Source: Aeromonas jandaei
GTDB taxonomy: Bacteria; Pseudomonadota; Gammaproteobacteria; Enterobacterales; Aeromonadaceae
Assembly (NCBI RefSeq): GCF_037890695.1
Contig: NZ_CP149571.1
Span: 1,073,501 to 1,137,500, forward strand
Direction: 5' to 3'
Length of the DNA stretch: 64,000 nucleotides
The position numbers were made by a program, and so were the translations under genes. Positions 48,467 to 64,000 of the stretch are shown here, piece by piece. The notes beneath the pieces are model-generated. The model was not told where the DNA came from. It did not search any database and was given only the letters and a program-made list of their open reading frames with translations. Within the stretch, counting starts at the first letter, position 1. Every line of letters starts with the position of its first letter.

Positions 48467-51400
48467 ATGGTTTACTCTTATACCGAAAAAAAACGCATTC
48501 GTAAGGACTTCGGTAAGCGAGACCAGGTACTGGACACGCCTTATCTGTTGTCCATTCAGCTGGACTCCTTCAAGCAGTTCATCGAGGCTGACCCGGAAGG
48601 TGAATATGGCCTAGAGGCCGCTTTCCGTAGCGTTTTCCCGATCACCAGTTACTCCGGTAGTGCTGAGCTTCAGTATGTCAGCTATCGCCTGGGTGAGCCG
48701 GTATTTGACGTAAAAGAATGCCAGATCCGTGGAGTGACCTACTCCGCGCCGCTGCGTGTCAAGCTTCGTATGGTTCTGTACGACCGTGAAGCAGCTGCCG
48801 GCACCGTCAAAGACATCAAGGAACAAGAAGTATACATGGGCGAAATTCCGCTCATGACCGAGAACGGCACCTTTGTTATCAATGGTACCGAGCGGGTTAT
48901 CGTTTCCCAGCTGCACCGCAGCCCGGGCGTCTTCTTCGACCACGATAAAGGCAAAACACATTCATCCGGTAAGGTGTTGTATAACGCTCGCGTTATCCCC
49001 TACCGTGGCTCCTGGCTGGACTTCGAGTTCGATGCGAAAGACAACCTGTTTGTCCGTATCGACCGTCGTCGCAAACTGCCGGCATCCATCATTCTGCGCG
49101 CCCTGGACTTCACTTCCGAAGAGATCCTGGCCACCTTCTTCGAAACCATCGGTTTCGAGGTCAAAGATGGCAAGTTGATGATGGATCTGGTGCCGGAGCG
49201 CCTGCGTGGCGAAACTGCGACCTTCGACATCGTGGCCAATGGTGCCGTGGTTGTTGAAACCGGTCGTCGTGTGACTGCCCGTCACATCCGTCAGCTGGAA
49301 AAAGATGCCGTTACCCAGATTGAGGTACCGGTTGAGTATGTTGTTGGCAAAGTTGCTGCCAAGGACTACGCACATCCGCAAACTGGCGAACTGGTAGTGG
49401 CAGCCAACCAGGCTCTGAGTCTGGAAGCGATTGCCAACCTGTCCCAGGCCGGCTTCAAGCATTTCGAGGTTCTGTTCACCAACGAACTGGACCACGGTGC
49501 TTACATGTCCGAGACCCTGCGCGTCGATTCCAGCACCAACCGTCTGGAAGCGCTGGTAGAAATCTACCGCATGATGCGTCCGGGCGAGCCGCCGACACGT
49601 GAAGCAGCAGAGCAGCTGTTCGAAAACCTGTTCTTCTCTGCCGAACGTTACGACCTGTCTACCGTAGGTCGGATGAAGTTCAACCGCCGTCTGGGTCGTG
49701 AAGACGAGACTGGCGCTGGCGTACTGACCAAAGACGATATCGTCGATGTAATGAAGCGCCTGATCGACATCCGTAACGGTAACGACGAAGTGGACGATAT
49801 CGACCACCTGGGTAACCGTCGTATCCGTTCTGTCGGTGAAATGGCTGAAAACCAGTTCCGCGTCGGTCTGGTGCGTGTCGAGCGTGCGGTCAAGGAGCGT
49901 CTCTCCCTGGGCGACCTGGACACCCTGATGCCGCAGGATCTGATCAACGCCAAGCCGATCTCCGCCGCAGTCAAAGAGTTCTTTGGTTCCAGCCAGCTGT
50001 CCCAGTTTATGGACCAGAACAACCCGCTGTCCGAAGTAACCCACAAGCGCCGTATCTCTGCGCTGGGCCCGGGCGGTTTGACTCGTGAGCGTGCCGGCTT
50101 TGAAGTCCGAGACGTACACCCGACCCACTATGGTCGTCTGTGCCCGATCGAGACTCCTGAAGGTCCGAACATCGGTCTGATCAACTCCCTGTCCGTGTAC
50201 TCTCGTACCAACGAGTACGGTTTCCTCGAGACTCCGTACCGCAAGGTCATTGACGGTGTGATCACCGACGAAGTGGACTACCTGTCTGCTATTGAAGAAG
50301 GCAAGTACGTGATCGCACAGGCTAACGCCGCGACCACCGAAGATGGCCGTCTGAAAGATGAATTGATCCCGTGCCGTCACAAAGGTGAATCCACCTTTAT
50401 GAACGCCGACCAGATCCAGTATATGGACGTGAGCCCGCAGCAGATCGTATCTGTGGCAGCGGCCCTGATCCCGTTCCTGGAACACGATGACGCGAACCGC
50501 GCATTGATGGGTTCAAACATGCAACGTCAGGCTGTACCGACCCTGCGTGCTGACAAGCCGCTGGTAGGTACCGGTATGGAACGCGCTGTGGCCGTTGACT
50601 CCGGTGTAACCGTAGTTGCCAAGCGTGGCGGCATGATCGACTACGTCGATGCCTCCCGTATCGTTATCAAGGTAAATGAAGATGAGCTGATGCCAGGCGA
50701 AGCCGGTATCGACATCTACAACCTGACCAAATACACCCGTTCCAACCAGAACACCTGTATCAACCAGCGTCCTTGCGTGATGTTGGGTGAGCCGGTCATG
50801 GCTGGCGACGTACTGGCTGACGGCCCGTCCACCGATCTGGGTGAACTGGCTCTGGGTCAGAACATGCGCGTCGCGTTCATGCCGTGGAACGGTTACAACT
50901 TCGAAGACTCGATCCTGGTGAACGAGCGTGTTGTTCAGGAAGATCGCCTGACCACCATCCATATCCAGGAACTGGCCTGTATCTCCCGTGACACCAAGCT
51001 GGGTCCGGAAGAGATCACTGCTGACATCCCGAACGTGGGTGAAGCCGCTCTGTCCAAGCTGGACGAGTCCGGTATCGTCTACGTGGGTGCCGAAGTGAAG
51101 GGCGGCGACATTCTGGTTGGTAAGGTAACGCCGAAAGGTGAAACCCAGCTGACGCCGGAAGAGAAGCTGCTGCGCGCCATCTTCGGTGAGAAGGCGTCCG
51201 ACGTGAAGGACTCTTCCCTGCGTGTACCGAACGGTGTGTACGGCACCGTGGTTGACGTGCAAGTCTTTACCCGCGATGGCGTGGAAAAAGACAAGCGCGC
51301 CAAAGAAATCGAAGAGATGCAGCTGAAGGAAGCGAAGAAGGACTTGACCGAAGAGTTCAAGATCCTGGAAGACGGCATTTTCGGCCGCTCCCGCAACCTG

Positions 51401-52495
51401 CTGCTGGCCGCCGGTTACAGCGAAGATCGTCTGAACAAGCTGGAGCGTTCCAAGTGGTTTGAACTGGCCATCGAAGATGAAGCCAAGCAGACCGAACTGG
51501 AGCAGATCGCTGAACAGCACGTTGAGCTGAAAGCCGAGTTCGACAAGAAGTTCGAGAACAAGCGTCGCAAGATTATCCAGGGTGATGATCTGGCGCCGGG
51601 CGTACTGAAAATCGTCAAGGTTTATCTGGCAGTCAAGCGTCGCATCCAGCCGGGTGACAAGATGGCGGGCCGTCACGGTAACAAGGGTGTTATCTCCAAG
51701 ATCTGTCCGGTCGAGGATATGCCTCATGACGAGTTCGGCCGTCCGGTCGACATCGTACTGAACCCGTTGGGCGTACCGTCTCGTATGAACATCGGTCAGA
51801 TCCTCGAAGTGCACCTGGGCCTCGCGGCCAAGGGTATCGGCGAGAAGATCGATCGCATGGTCAAAGAGCAGCGCGAGCTGCACGAGATGCGCAACTTCCT
51901 GCAGCAGGTCTACGACCTGGGCGAGAAGGACACCCAGCAAGTGAACATCGCCGAACTGTCTGACGACGACGTACGTACCCTGGTGGGTAACCTGCGTAAG
52001 GGTCTGCCGGTTGCTACTCCGGTCTTTGATGGTGCCAAAGAGCGCGAAATCAAAGCCCTGCTGAAGCTGGCCGATCTGCCGGAGTCCGGTCAGATTGATC
52101 TGTTCGACGGCCGTACCGGTAACCGCTTCGAGCGTAAAGTAACCGTTGGTTACATGTACATGCTCAAGCTGAACCACCTGGTCGACGACAAGATGCACGC
52201 GCGTTCTACCGGTTCTTACAGCCTGGTTACCCAGCAGCCGCTGGGTGGTAAGGCTCAGTTCGGTGGTCAGCGTTTCGGTGAGATGGAAGTGTGGGCCCTG
52301 GAGGCTTACGGTGCGGCATATACCCTGCAGGAGATGCTGACCGTCAAGTCTGACGATGTGAATGGCCGTACCAAGATGTACAAGAACATCGTGGATGGCG
52401 ACCACCGTATGGAGCCGGGCATGCCCGAATCCTTCAACGTATTGCTGAAGGAAATCCGCTCTCTGGGTATCAACATCGAGCTGGACGAAGAGTAA
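48467..52495 (+). CDS. rpoB: RNA polymerase beta subunit
   Basis: 1342 residues, exactly the E. coli length. The rifampicin region shows [34 protein letters not shown] with wild-type residues. ATG at 48467 ([18 protein letters not shown]) is the family start with GAGGAACCCT upstream. Confidence 0.99.
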   Translation: MVYSYTEKKRIRKDFGKRDQVLDTPYLLSIQLDSFKQFIEADPEGEYGLEAAFRSVFPITSYSGSAELQYVSYRLGEPVFDVKECQIRGVTYSAPLRVKLRMVLYDREAAAGTVKDIKEQEVYMGEIPLMTENGTFVINGTERVIVSQLHRSPGVFFDHDKGKTHSSGKVLYNARVIPYRGSWLDFEFDAKDNLFVRIDRRRKLPASIILRALDFTSEEILATFFETIGFEVKDGKLMMDLVPERLRGETATFDIVANGAVVVETGRRVTARHIRQLEKDAVTQIEVPVEYVVGKVAAKDYAHPQTGELVVAANQALSLEAIANLSQAGFKHFEVLFTNELDHGAYMSETLRVDSSTNRLEALVEIYRMMRPGEPPTREAAEQLFENLFFSAERYDLSTVGRMKFNRRLGREDETGAGVLTKDDIVDVMKRLIDIRNGNDEVDDIDHLGNRRIRSVGEMAENQFRVGLVRVERAVKERLSLGDLDTLMPQDLINAKPISAAVKEFFGSSQLSQFMDQNNPLSEVTHKRRISALGPGGLTRERAGFEVRDVHPTHYGRLCPIETPEGPNIGLINSLSVYSRTNEYGFLETPYRKVIDGVITDEVDYLSAIEEGKYVIAQANAATTEDGRLKDELIPCRHKGESTFMNADQIQYMDVSPQQIVSVAAALIPFLEHDDANRALMGSNMQRQAVPTLRADKPLVGTGMERAVAVDSGVTVVAKRGGMIDYVDASRIVIKVNEDELMPGEAGIDIYNLTKYTRSNQNTCINQRPCVMLGEPVMAGDVLADGPSTDLGELALGQNMRVAFMPWNGYNFEDSILVNERVVQEDRLTTIHIQELACISRDTKLGPEEITADIPNVGEAALSKLDESGIVYVGAEVKGGDILVGKVTPKGETQLTPEEKLLRAIFGEKASDVKDSSLRVPNGVYGTVVDVQVFTRDGVEKDKRAKEIEEMQLKEAKKDLTEEFKILEDGIFGRSRNLLLAAGYSEDRLNKLERSKWFELAIEDEAKQTELEQIAEQHVELKAEFDKKFENKRRKIIQGDDLAPGVLKIVKVYLAVKRRIQPGDKMAGRHGNKGVISKICPVEDMPHDEFGRPVDIVLNPLGVPSRMNIGQILEVHLGLAAKGIGEKIDRMVKEQRELHEMRNFLQQVYDLGEKDTQQVNIAELSDDDVRTLVGNLRKGLPVATPVFDGAKEREIKALLKLADLPESGQIDLFDGRTGNRFERKVTVGYMYMLKLNHLVDDKMHARSTGSYSLVTQQPLGGKAQFGGQRFGEMEVWALEAYGAAYTLQEMLTVKSDDVNGRTKMYKNIVDGDHRMEPGMPESFNVLLKEIRSLGINIELDEE

Positions 52496-52527
52496 GAGCT
52501 CGCTCTTATTGTTCGAGAATTGACGTG

Positions 52528-52547
52528 GGCGCCCCGAGAGGGGCGCC
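52528..52547 (+). other. Hairpin between rpoB and rpoC
   Basis: GGCGCCCC-GAGA-GGGGCGCC, 8-bp perfect stem, no T tract; probably an RNA processing or stability element inside the operon. Confidence 0.55.
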
Positions 52548-52575
52548 GAGGTTAGACTCCTGACAGGGGAAACAC

Positions 52576-56879
<4,304 letters not shown>

Positions 56880-56895
56880 CTCGTCAACCGTGATT

Positions 56896-56925
56896 AAAAA
56901 GGGCTCCTTCAAGGAGCCCTTTTTG
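56896..56925 (+). terminator. Terminator of the rplKAJL-rpoBC operon
   Basis: AAAAAGGGCTCC-TTCAA-GGAGCCCTTTTT, 17 bp after the rpoC stop. Confidence 0.95.
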
Positions 56926-57073
56926 TTGGCCATTTGATCGGCAAAGGCTGACGCCACGCGGGTTTCAGGATGATCCAGAGCAAAGTTGTAGAGTAAAAAA
57001 TCAAAAAAAGTTGACTTTGCTCTCCTGCGATTTGACACTCGGCAAAGTTGAATGGTTATTACAGGGGTAGAAC

Positions 57074-57791
57074 ATGACTGTCGGTATCGAGGAAGCCATG
57101 CTTCCCGAAGAACAGCTGATCAGCCGCACTTTTACAGATGAAGACAGGGAATTGTTGCGCTCATACGATGGGCTCATCGACGGCTTGGCCGAATTGTTCG
57201 GCAAGCATTGTGAAGTGGTGCTCCACTCCCTGGAAAATCTGCACGAGTCAGTGATCAAGATCGCCAACGGCTTTAACACCGGACGTACCCTCGGGGCGCC
57301 CATCACCGATCTGGCACTGCGGATGCTCAAGGACATCGAGAGCACCGGCCAGGATTACACCCAGAGCTATTTTGCTCGCAGCCGCACCGGCGCCCTGATG
57401 AAGTCGAGCACCATCGCCATCAGGAACAGTGAACGCCAGGTGATCGGTCTTATCTGCATCAACCTGCATATCAATGCACCTTTCCACGAGTTCGTGGCCG
57501 AATTTTTCCCGACGCCCCAGCAGGCGGCGCGCCAGTCACCAGAGACCTTTGCCAACAGCGTCGAAGAGCTTGTTGCCCAGACCGTGGACAATACCATCGA
57601 CGAGATCAACCGCGATCCTACTGTGGCCAACAATGCCAAAAACCGCTTCATCGTCACTCAATTGTTCGAGAAGGGTATTTTTTGACATCAAGGACTCCAT
57701 CAACATGGTGGCGGACAAACTCAATATTTCGAAACATACCGTTTATCTCTACATCCGACAGCGCAAGCAGGGTGAAGACGAAAACGAGTAA
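57074..57791 (+). pseudogene. yheO: YheO-like PAS/HTH regulator, frameshifted in a T6 run
   Basis: Resembles E. coli YheO: an N-terminal PAS_6-type domain (LLRSYDGLIDGLAELFGKHCEVVLHSLENL; APITDLALRML) and a C-terminal helix-turn-helix (ADKLNISKHTVYLYIRQRKQG). At 57678-57683 six T's make ...KGIF then stop TGA. With five T's the frame reads KGIFDIKDSINMVADKLNIS as in E. coli (KGIFDIKDAINQVADRLNIS), giving 238 residues. As written, the DNA-binding domain is cut off. A homopolymer error is likely, but slippage on T6 cannot be excluded. Confidence 0.85.
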
Positions 57792-57816
57792 CTCAATTCC
57801 ATAAGGGGATAGATGA

Positions 57817-58197
57817 ATGGCTAAAGAAGTGATTGCAACCGACAAGGCGCCTGCCGCCATTGGTCCTTATGTTCAGGCGACCAAGGTAGGCGAGATGATC
57901 TTCACCTCCGGGCAGATCCCGCTTGATCCTGCCACCATGGAGATCGTTGCCGGTGGCATCGAAGCTCAGGCCGAGCAGGTCATGAAGAACCTGATCGCCG
58001 TATTGCAGGCTGCCGGTGCCGATGCTGGCAAGGTAGTGAAAACCACCTGCTTCCTGAGTGACATGAACGACTTCGTAGCCTTCAATCAGGTCTATGCCCG
58101 TTACTTCGGTGATGCCGCACCGGCCCGCTCCTGCGTGGAAGTGGCCCGTCTGCCGAAAGATGTGCTGGTCGAGGTTGAGGCCATCGCCCACCTCTGA
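57817..58197 (+). CDS. ridA: RidA/YjgF-family enamine deaminase
   Basis: 126 residues with the family pattern [29 protein letters not shown], the catalytic-site Arg in [15 protein letters not shown], and a C-terminal Glu in VEVEAIA. RidA hydrolyses 2-aminoacrylate released by PLP enzymes. It lies between yheO and tusDCB and ends at its own terminator. Confidence 0.93.
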   Translation: MAKEVIATDKAPAAIGPYVQATKVGEMIFTSGQIPLDPATMEIVAGGIEAQAEQVMKNLIAVLQAAGADAGKVVKTTCFLSDMNDFVAFNQVYARYFGDAAPARSCVEVARLPKDVLVEVEAIAHL

Positions 58198-58210
58198 TCG
58201 CCAACTGCTA

Positions 58211-58238
58211 AAAAGCCCCTCATGGCAGGGGCTTTTTT
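58211..58238 (+). terminator. Terminator after ridA
   Basis: AAAAGCCCCT-CATGGC-AGGGGCTTTT plus further T's. It separates yheO-ridA from tusDCB. Confidence 0.93.
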
Positions 58239-58282
58239 GTTTTTGGCGTAAAATGGACAGGCATCAGTACAGGAGCCTTGTT

Positions 58283-58675
58283 ATGAGTCTGAGTTTTGCC
58301 CTGCTGGTGACCGGGCCTGCCTATGGCACCCAGTCCGCCAGCACCGCCTACCGCTTTGCCCGCAGCCTGTTGGCTCAGGGTCATACCCTCTCTCACCTCT
58401 TCTTCTATCAGGATGGGGTCTGCAACGGCAACGGCCTGCATCTTCCCGCTTCCGATGAGACCGACCTGGTACGTCTGTGGCGAGAGCTGGCAGAGGAGCA
58501 GGGGATCCGCATCGATGTCTGTGTCGCTGCCGCCATGCGACGCGGGGTGGTCGATGAGCAGGAGGCCAAGGGGGCAGGGCAGGCTAACTTCAATCTGCAA
58601 GCGCCATTTTGCCTGAGCGGGCTTGGCCAGCTGGCCGAAGCTGCCCTGACCGCCGATCGGCTGGTTCAGTTCTAG
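58283..58675 (+). CDS. tusD: TusD, sulfur-relay protein
   Basis: 130 residues, DsrE fold; sulfur-carrying Cys in [15 protein letters not shown] at the same place as Cys78 of E. coli TusD; ends [10 protein letters not shown] like E. coli. TusBCD passes sulfur from TusA to TusE for 2-thiouridine in tRNA. ATG at 58283 follows CAGGAGCC. Confidence 0.95.
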   Translation: MSLSFALLVTGPAYGTQSASTAYRFARSLLAQGHTLSHLFFYQDGVCNGNGLHLPASDETDLVRLWRELAEEQGIRIDVCVAAAMRRGVVDEQEAKGAGQANFNLQAPFCLSGLGQLAEAALTADRLVQF

Positions 58676-58684
58676 GGAGTGACC

Positions 58685-59044
58685 ATGAACAAGAAAATCG
58701 CATTTATTTGCAGTCGTGGCCCCCATGGCCACGCTGCCGGTCGGGAGGGGCTGGATGCCCTGCTGGCCACCTCGGCCATGACCGATGAGCTGGCACTCTT
58801 CCTGATTGGTGACGGCGTGTTGCAACTGCTTAAAGAACAACAGCCGCAGGCCATCTTGCAGCGCCACTATGCGCCAACCTTCAAGATGCTCGAACTCTAT
58901 GACATCGAGGAGGTGTACGTCTGTGCCGACTCGCTGGCCGAGCGCGGCGTGACGGTCGAGGATCTGCTGATGCCGGTCGAAATCCTGTCGCGGGCAGAGA
59001 TGGCCAGCCAGTGGTCACAATGCGCGACGCACATCAGCTTCTGA
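58685..59044 (+). CDS. tusC: TusC, sulfur-relay protein
   Basis: 119 residues, DsrF-like ([47 protein letters not shown]). ATG at 58685 preferred over a GTG two codons earlier. Forms the TusBCD hexamer. Confidence 0.93.
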   Translation: MNKKIAFICSRGPHGHAAGREGLDALLATSAMTDELALFLIGDGVLQLLKEQQPQAILQRHYAPTFKMLELYDIEEVYVCADSLAERGVTVEDLLMPVEILSRAEMASQWSQCATHISF

Positions 59045-59051
59045 GGTCCCC

Positions 59052-59330
59052 ATGTTGCATCTGATCTTGAATTCCCCTTTCCAGAGCCAGGCACTGGCTC
59101 AGGCGCTCTCATACCTGCAAGTTGGCGATGAGCTGGTGCTGATGCAGGATGCCGTCATTGCGGCCTGTGCGCCCCAGTGGTGCGAACAGCTGGCCGGGAT
59201 CCCGCTACACGTTATGACAGAAGATCTGCTGGCGCGAGGTTTGCGTCATCAAGTGGGCGATTTACTGGATATGGCCGGTCTGGTCGAGCTGATTGCACAA
59301 AAAGGCTCCCCCAGAACCTGGGCTGGCTGA
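59052..59330 (+). CDS. tusB: TusB, sulfur-relay protein
   Basis: 92 residues, DsrH-like (MLHLILNSPFQSQALAQALSYLQVGDELVLMQDAV). Third member of the operon, just upstream of rpsL as in E. coli. Confidence 0.92.
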   Translation: MLHLILNSPFQSQALAQALSYLQVGDELVLMQDAVIAACAPQWCEQLAGIPLHVMTEDLLARGLRHQVGDLLDMAGLVELIAQKGSPRTWAG

Positions 59331-59413
59331 TTGCCATATTTTTACGTTAATTCAAAGAATTATGAAAAATCCATGCGGATCCGATTTGCCCTTCTATGCC
59401 ACAAACTGTATAA

Positions 59414-59887
<474 letters not shown>

Positions 59888-59890
59888 TGG

Positions 59891-59974
59891 TTCTCCGTTA
59901 AGTAAGGCCAAACGTTAATTCGTTTCTAGTTAGATAGCTTTCTAGTTTTGGGTAATCCCTGAAGTTACGGAGAA
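59891..59974 (+). promoter_or_regulatory. rpsL-rpsG intergenic structure masking the rpsG ribosome site
   Basis: TTCTCCGT (59891-59898), right after the rpsL stop, is perfectly complementary to ACGGAGAA (59967-59974), which contains the rpsG Shine-Dalgarno. This fits the S7 feedback site of the str operon. Confidence 0.65.
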
Positions 59975-59980
59975 TTTGAA

Positions 59981-60451
59981 ATGCCAAGACGTCGTGTTGT
60001 TGGTCAGCGTAAAATCCTGCCAGATCCCAAGTTCGGATCAGAGCTGCTGGCTAAATTTGTCAACGTAGTAATGGTTGACGGTAAGAAATCTGTTGCAGAA
60101 GCCATTGTTTATGGCGCCCTGGACATCATTGCCACCAAATCTGGCAAAGAGCACCTGGCCGTATTCGAAGAAGCTCTGGATAACATTCGTCCGGCGGTCG
60201 AGGTTAAATCTCGTCGCGTCGGTGGTGCAACCTATCAGGTGCCGGTAGAAGTTCGTCCGGTACGTCGCAATGCTCTGGCAATGCGCTGGTTGGTTGATGC
60301 CGCTCGTAAACGTGGTGAAAAATCAATGGCTCAGCGTCTGGCTGGCGAGCTGCTGGATGCCGCTGACAATAAGGGTTCGTCTGTCAAGAAACGTGAAGAC
60401 GTTCACCGTATGGCTGAAGCGAACAAAGCCTTCGCTCACTTCCGCTGGTAA
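59981..60451 (+). CDS. rpsG: Ribosomal protein S7
   Basis: 156 residues ([31 protein letters not shown]...). It organises the 3' domain of 16S rRNA and is the likely translational regulator of this operon. Confidence 0.99.
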   Translation: MPRRRVVGQRKILPDPKFGSELLAKFVNVVMVDGKKSVAEAIVYGALDIIATKSGKEHLAVFEEALDNIRPAVEVKSRRVGGATYQVPVEVRPVRRNALAMRWLVDAARKRGEKSMAQRLAGELLDAADNKGSSVKKREDVHRMAEANKAFAHFRW

Positions 60452-60526
60452 TCCGCTTGCGCAGGGTCTTTTGGCTCTGCGCACCTTTAATTATCTAGGG
60501 ACAAGCGCCTTAGTAAGAGGATGACA

Positions 60527-62632
60527 ATGGCTCGTACAACCCCCATTGAGCGTTATCGTAATATCGGTATCTCCGCTCACATTGACGCCGGTAAGACTAC
60601 TACTACCGAGCGTGTACTGTTTTACACCGGTGTAAGTCACAAGATCGGTGAAGTTCACGATGGCGCTGCCACCATGGACTGGATGGAACAGGAACAAGAG
60701 CGTGGTATCACCATCACCTCCGCCGCGACCACCGCTTTCTGGTCCGGTATGGGTAAACAGTTCCAACCGCACCGTATCAACATCATCGATACCCCCGGCC
60801 ACGTTGACTTTACTATCGAAGTAGAGCGTTCAATGCGTGTTCTGGACGGTGCCGTGATGGTGTACTGTGCCGTAGGTGGCGTACAGCCACAGTCTGAAAC
60901 CGTATGGCGTCAGGCTAACAAGTACAAGGTTCCCCGTATCGCGTTCGTCAACAAGATGGACCGTACCGGTGCCAACTTCCTGCGCTGCGTTGAGCACATC
61001 AAGACCCGTCTGAAAGGCGTTCCGGTTCCCCTTCAGCTGAACATCGGCTCTGAAGAGAACTTCAAGGGCGTTGTTGACCTGGTCAAGATGAAAGCCATCA
61101 ACTGGAATGAAGCTGATCAGGGCGTATCCTTCGATTACGAAGACGTCCCGGCCGAGCTGCTGGAACAGGCGCAAGAAATGCGCATGAATCTGGTTGAAGC
61201 CGCTGCTGAAGCGTCTGAAGACCTGATGGAAAAATACCTGGGCGGCGAAGAGCTGACCGAGGAAGAGATCAAAGGTGCTCTGCGTCAGCGTGTGCTGAAC
61301 AACGAGATCATCCTGGTAACCTGTGGCTCCGCATTCAAGAACAAGGGCGTACAGGCAATGCTGGATGCCGTGATCGAGTATCTGCCGGCGCCGACTGACG
61401 TTGCTGCTATCGACGGCCTGAAAATGGACGGCGAGACCAAAGACGAGCGTCACGCTTCCGATGACGAGCCGTTCTCTGCTCTGGCGTTCAAGATCGCTAC
61501 CGACCCGTTCGTTGGTAACCTGACCTTCTTCCGTGTCTACTCTGGCGTGATCAACTCCGGTGACACCGTGCTGAACTCCGTCAAGGACAAGCGCGAGCGT
61601 TTTGGTCGTATCGTTCAGATGCATGCCAACAAGCGTGAAGAGATCAAAGAAGTACGCGCTGGTGACATCGCTGCTGCTATCGGTCTGAAAGACGTGACTA
61701 CTGGTGACACCCTGTGTGACCCGAACGCACCGATCATCCTCGAGCGTATGGAATTCCCGGAGCCGGTAATTTCTATCGCGGTTGAGCCGAAAACCAAGGC
61801 TGACCAGGAGAAGATGGGTCTGGCTCTGGGCCGTCTGGCTCAGGAAGATCCGTCCTTCCGCGTATGGACTGACGAAGAGTCAGGTCAAACCATCATCGCC
61901 GGTATGGGTGAGCTGCACCTGGACATCATCGTTGACCGTATGCGTCGCGAGTTCAAGGTAGAAGCGAACGTAGGTAAGCCGCAGGTTGCCTACCGTGAAA
62001 CCATTCGTACCGCCGTTAAAGACATCGAAGGCAAACATGCCAAGCAGTCTGGTGGTCGCGGTCAGTACGGTCACGTTGTGATCGACATGTACCCGCTGGA
62101 AGAAGGCAAAGCCTACGAATTCGTCAACGACATCAAAGGCGGCGTCATTCCTGGTGAATTCATCCCGGGTGTTGATAAAGGTATCCGCGAGCAGCTCAAA
62201 TCTGGCCCGCTGGCTGGTTACCCGGTTATGGATCTGGGTGTGCGTCTGCACTTCGGTTCCTACCACGATGTCGACTCTTCCGAACTGGCGTTCAAAATCG
62301 CTGCTTCCATGGCCTTTAAGGCTGGCTTCATGAAAGCCAACCCGGTTCTGCTGGAACCGATCATGAAAGTAGAAGTTGAAACTCCGGAAGATTACATGGG
62401 CGACGTTATCGGTGACCTGAACCGTCGTCGTGGCCTGATCGAAGGTATGGAAGATGGCCCGTCCGGCAAGATCGTACGTGCTCTGGTGCCGCTGGCCGAA
62501 ATGTTCGGTTATGCAACTGCACTGCGTTCCGCTACCCAGGGTCGTGCTTCCTACGCCATGGAATTCGCCAAGTATCACGATGCACCGACCAACGTTGCAC
62601 AAGCCGTGATCGAAGAGCGCAAATCCAAGTAA
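60527..62632 (+). CDS. fusA: Elongation factor G
   Basis: 701-residue translocase GTPase: G1 [14 protein letters not shown]2 RGITITSA, G3 DTPGHVDF, G4 NKMDRTG; five domains. The ATG at 60527 ([12 protein letters not shown]) is chosen over one two codons earlier because AGAGG sits at the right distance. Confidence 0.98.
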   Translation: MARTTPIERYRNIGISAHIDAGKTTTTERVLFYTGVSHKIGEVHDGAATMDWMEQEQERGITITSAATTAFWSGMGKQFQPHRINIIDTPGHVDFTIEVERSMRVLDGAVMVYCAVGGVQPQSETVWRQANKYKVPRIAFVNKMDRTGANFLRCVEHIKTRLKGVPVPLQLNIGSEENFKGVVDLVKMKAINWNEADQGVSFDYEDVPAELLEQAQEMRMNLVEAAAEASEDLMEKYLGGEELTEEEIKGALRQRVLNNEIILVTCGSAFKNKGVQAMLDAVIEYLPAPTDVAAIDGLKMDGETKDERHASDDEPFSALAFKIATDPFVGNLTFFRVYSGVINSGDTVLNSVKDKRERFGRIVQMHANKREEIKEVRAGDIAAAIGLKDVTTGDTLCDPNAPIILERMEFPEPVISIAVEPKTKADQEKMGLALGRLAQEDPSFRVWTDEESGQTIIAGMGELHLDIIVDRMRREFKVEANVGKPQVAYRETIRTAVKDIEGKHAKQSGGRGQYGHVVIDMYPLEEGKAYEFVNDIKGGVIPGEFIPGVDKGIREQLKSGPLAGYPVMDLGVRLHFGSYHDVDSSELAFKIAASMAFKAGFMKANPVLLEPIMKVEVETPEDYMGDVIGDLNRRRGLIEGMEDGPSGKIVRALVPLAEMFGYATALRSATQGRASYAMEFAKYHDAPTNVAQAVIEERKSK

Positions 62633-62642
62633 TTTAAGATTC

Positions 62643-62667
62643 CCCGCCTACGACGGTAGGCGGGTTT
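62643..62667 (+). other. Hairpin between fusA and tufA
   Basis: CCCGCCTAC-GACG-GTAGGCGGG followed by TTT; possible partial terminator or processing site separating tufA output from fusA. Confidence 0.6.
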
Positions 62668-62674
62668 AACCTAG

Positions 62675-63871
<1,197 letters not shown>

Positions 63872-63894
63872 TCGATACTTTAAATGCACACATG

Positions 63895-63928
63895 AAAGGG
63901 GTGGCTTCGGCCGCCCCTTTTGTTTTTG
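63895..63928 (+). terminator. Terminator of the str operon
   Basis: AAAGGGGTGGC-TTCG-GCCGCCCCTTT (one G-T pair) then TGTTTTT. Confidence 0.93.
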
Positions 63929-63982
63929 GGCTTTATCTGCCCTGTGAGATACTGGGCAAAACCATTGATTGAGGTAGTTTCC

Positions 63983-64000
63983 GTGAGCAAACCCGCCATT
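63983..64000 (+). CDS. Possible start of a gene cut by the window edge
   Basis: GTG at 63983 with GAGGTAG about 8 nt upstream reads MSKPAI to the end of the window. Six codons are too few to name it. Confidence 0.25.

Overview
The window reads as chromosomal DNA of a GC-rich gammaproteobacterium, most likely an Aeromonas. The evidence is the order tRNA-tufB-tRNA-Trp-secE-nusG-rplKAJL-rpoBC and rpsL-rpsG-fusA-tufA, a YheO-TusDCB block, a complete arn (lipid A aminoarabinose) operon, torCA, msrPQ and a GlrK/QseG/GlrR operon. Assignment to genus is inference from gene content. I see no prophage, insertion sequence, integron or CRISPR array.

Layout. 1-5812 (minus strand) is arnB-arnC-arnA-arnD-arnT, the last cut by the window edge and arnD frameshifted. 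An AT-rich 400-bp gap separates it from a divergent ugd plus a second ArnT-like glycosyltransferase (6215-9251). 9466-19519 is housekeeping: bamD, rluD, pgeF, clpB (with a heat-shock promoter), asnA/asnC, a periplasmic binding protein, folM and folK. 19644-23041 holds a 30-aa YnhF/CydH-like membrane peptide and glrK-qseG-glrR; GlrR has lost the sigma54-contacting GAFTGA loop. 23100-28747 holds a DUF1097 protein, an unannotated 31-aa membrane peptide behind a CRP-like site, msrPQ, two PepSY proteins and a CarRS/PhoPQ-like two-component system. 29124-35549 holds torCA and a divergent sensor kinase/response regulator pair, the kinase broken by an in-frame TGA. 35556-42856 holds topB (with a LexA-like box on its promoter), ktrAB, murB, birA and coaA. 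42997-64000 is the translation/transcription superblock: tRNA-Tyr, tRNA-Gly, a degenerate tRNA-Thr, tufB, tRNA-Trp, secE, nusG, rplKAJL, rpoBC, yheO, ridA, tusDCB, rpsL, rpsG, fusA and tufA.

How the parts work together. ArnBCADT and Ugd make and attach 4-amino-4-deoxy-L-arabinose to lipid A; the PepSY/two-component operon could belong to the same envelope-stress response, but that is inference. MsrPQ repairs oxidised periplasmic methionines and TorCA respires trimethylamine N-oxide. In the ribosomal/RNA polymerase block, three intergenic regions carry a promoter -10 box inside or next to the loop of a strong hairpin, and several leaders look like ribosomal-protein autoregulation sites.

Quality caution. 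Four conserved genes are each broken by a single-base event: arnD (-1), rpoC (-1), yheO (+1 in a T run) and a histidine kinase (TGG to TGA). Because rpoC is essential, at least that one is best explained by a sequencing or assembly error, and the others should be read with that in mind. I found no clearly new multi-gene system; the most interesting items are the GAFTGA-less GlrR, the tRNA-Thr relic, the hairpin-nested promoters, the LexA box at topB, the two small membrane peptides and a structured non-coding element after asnA.
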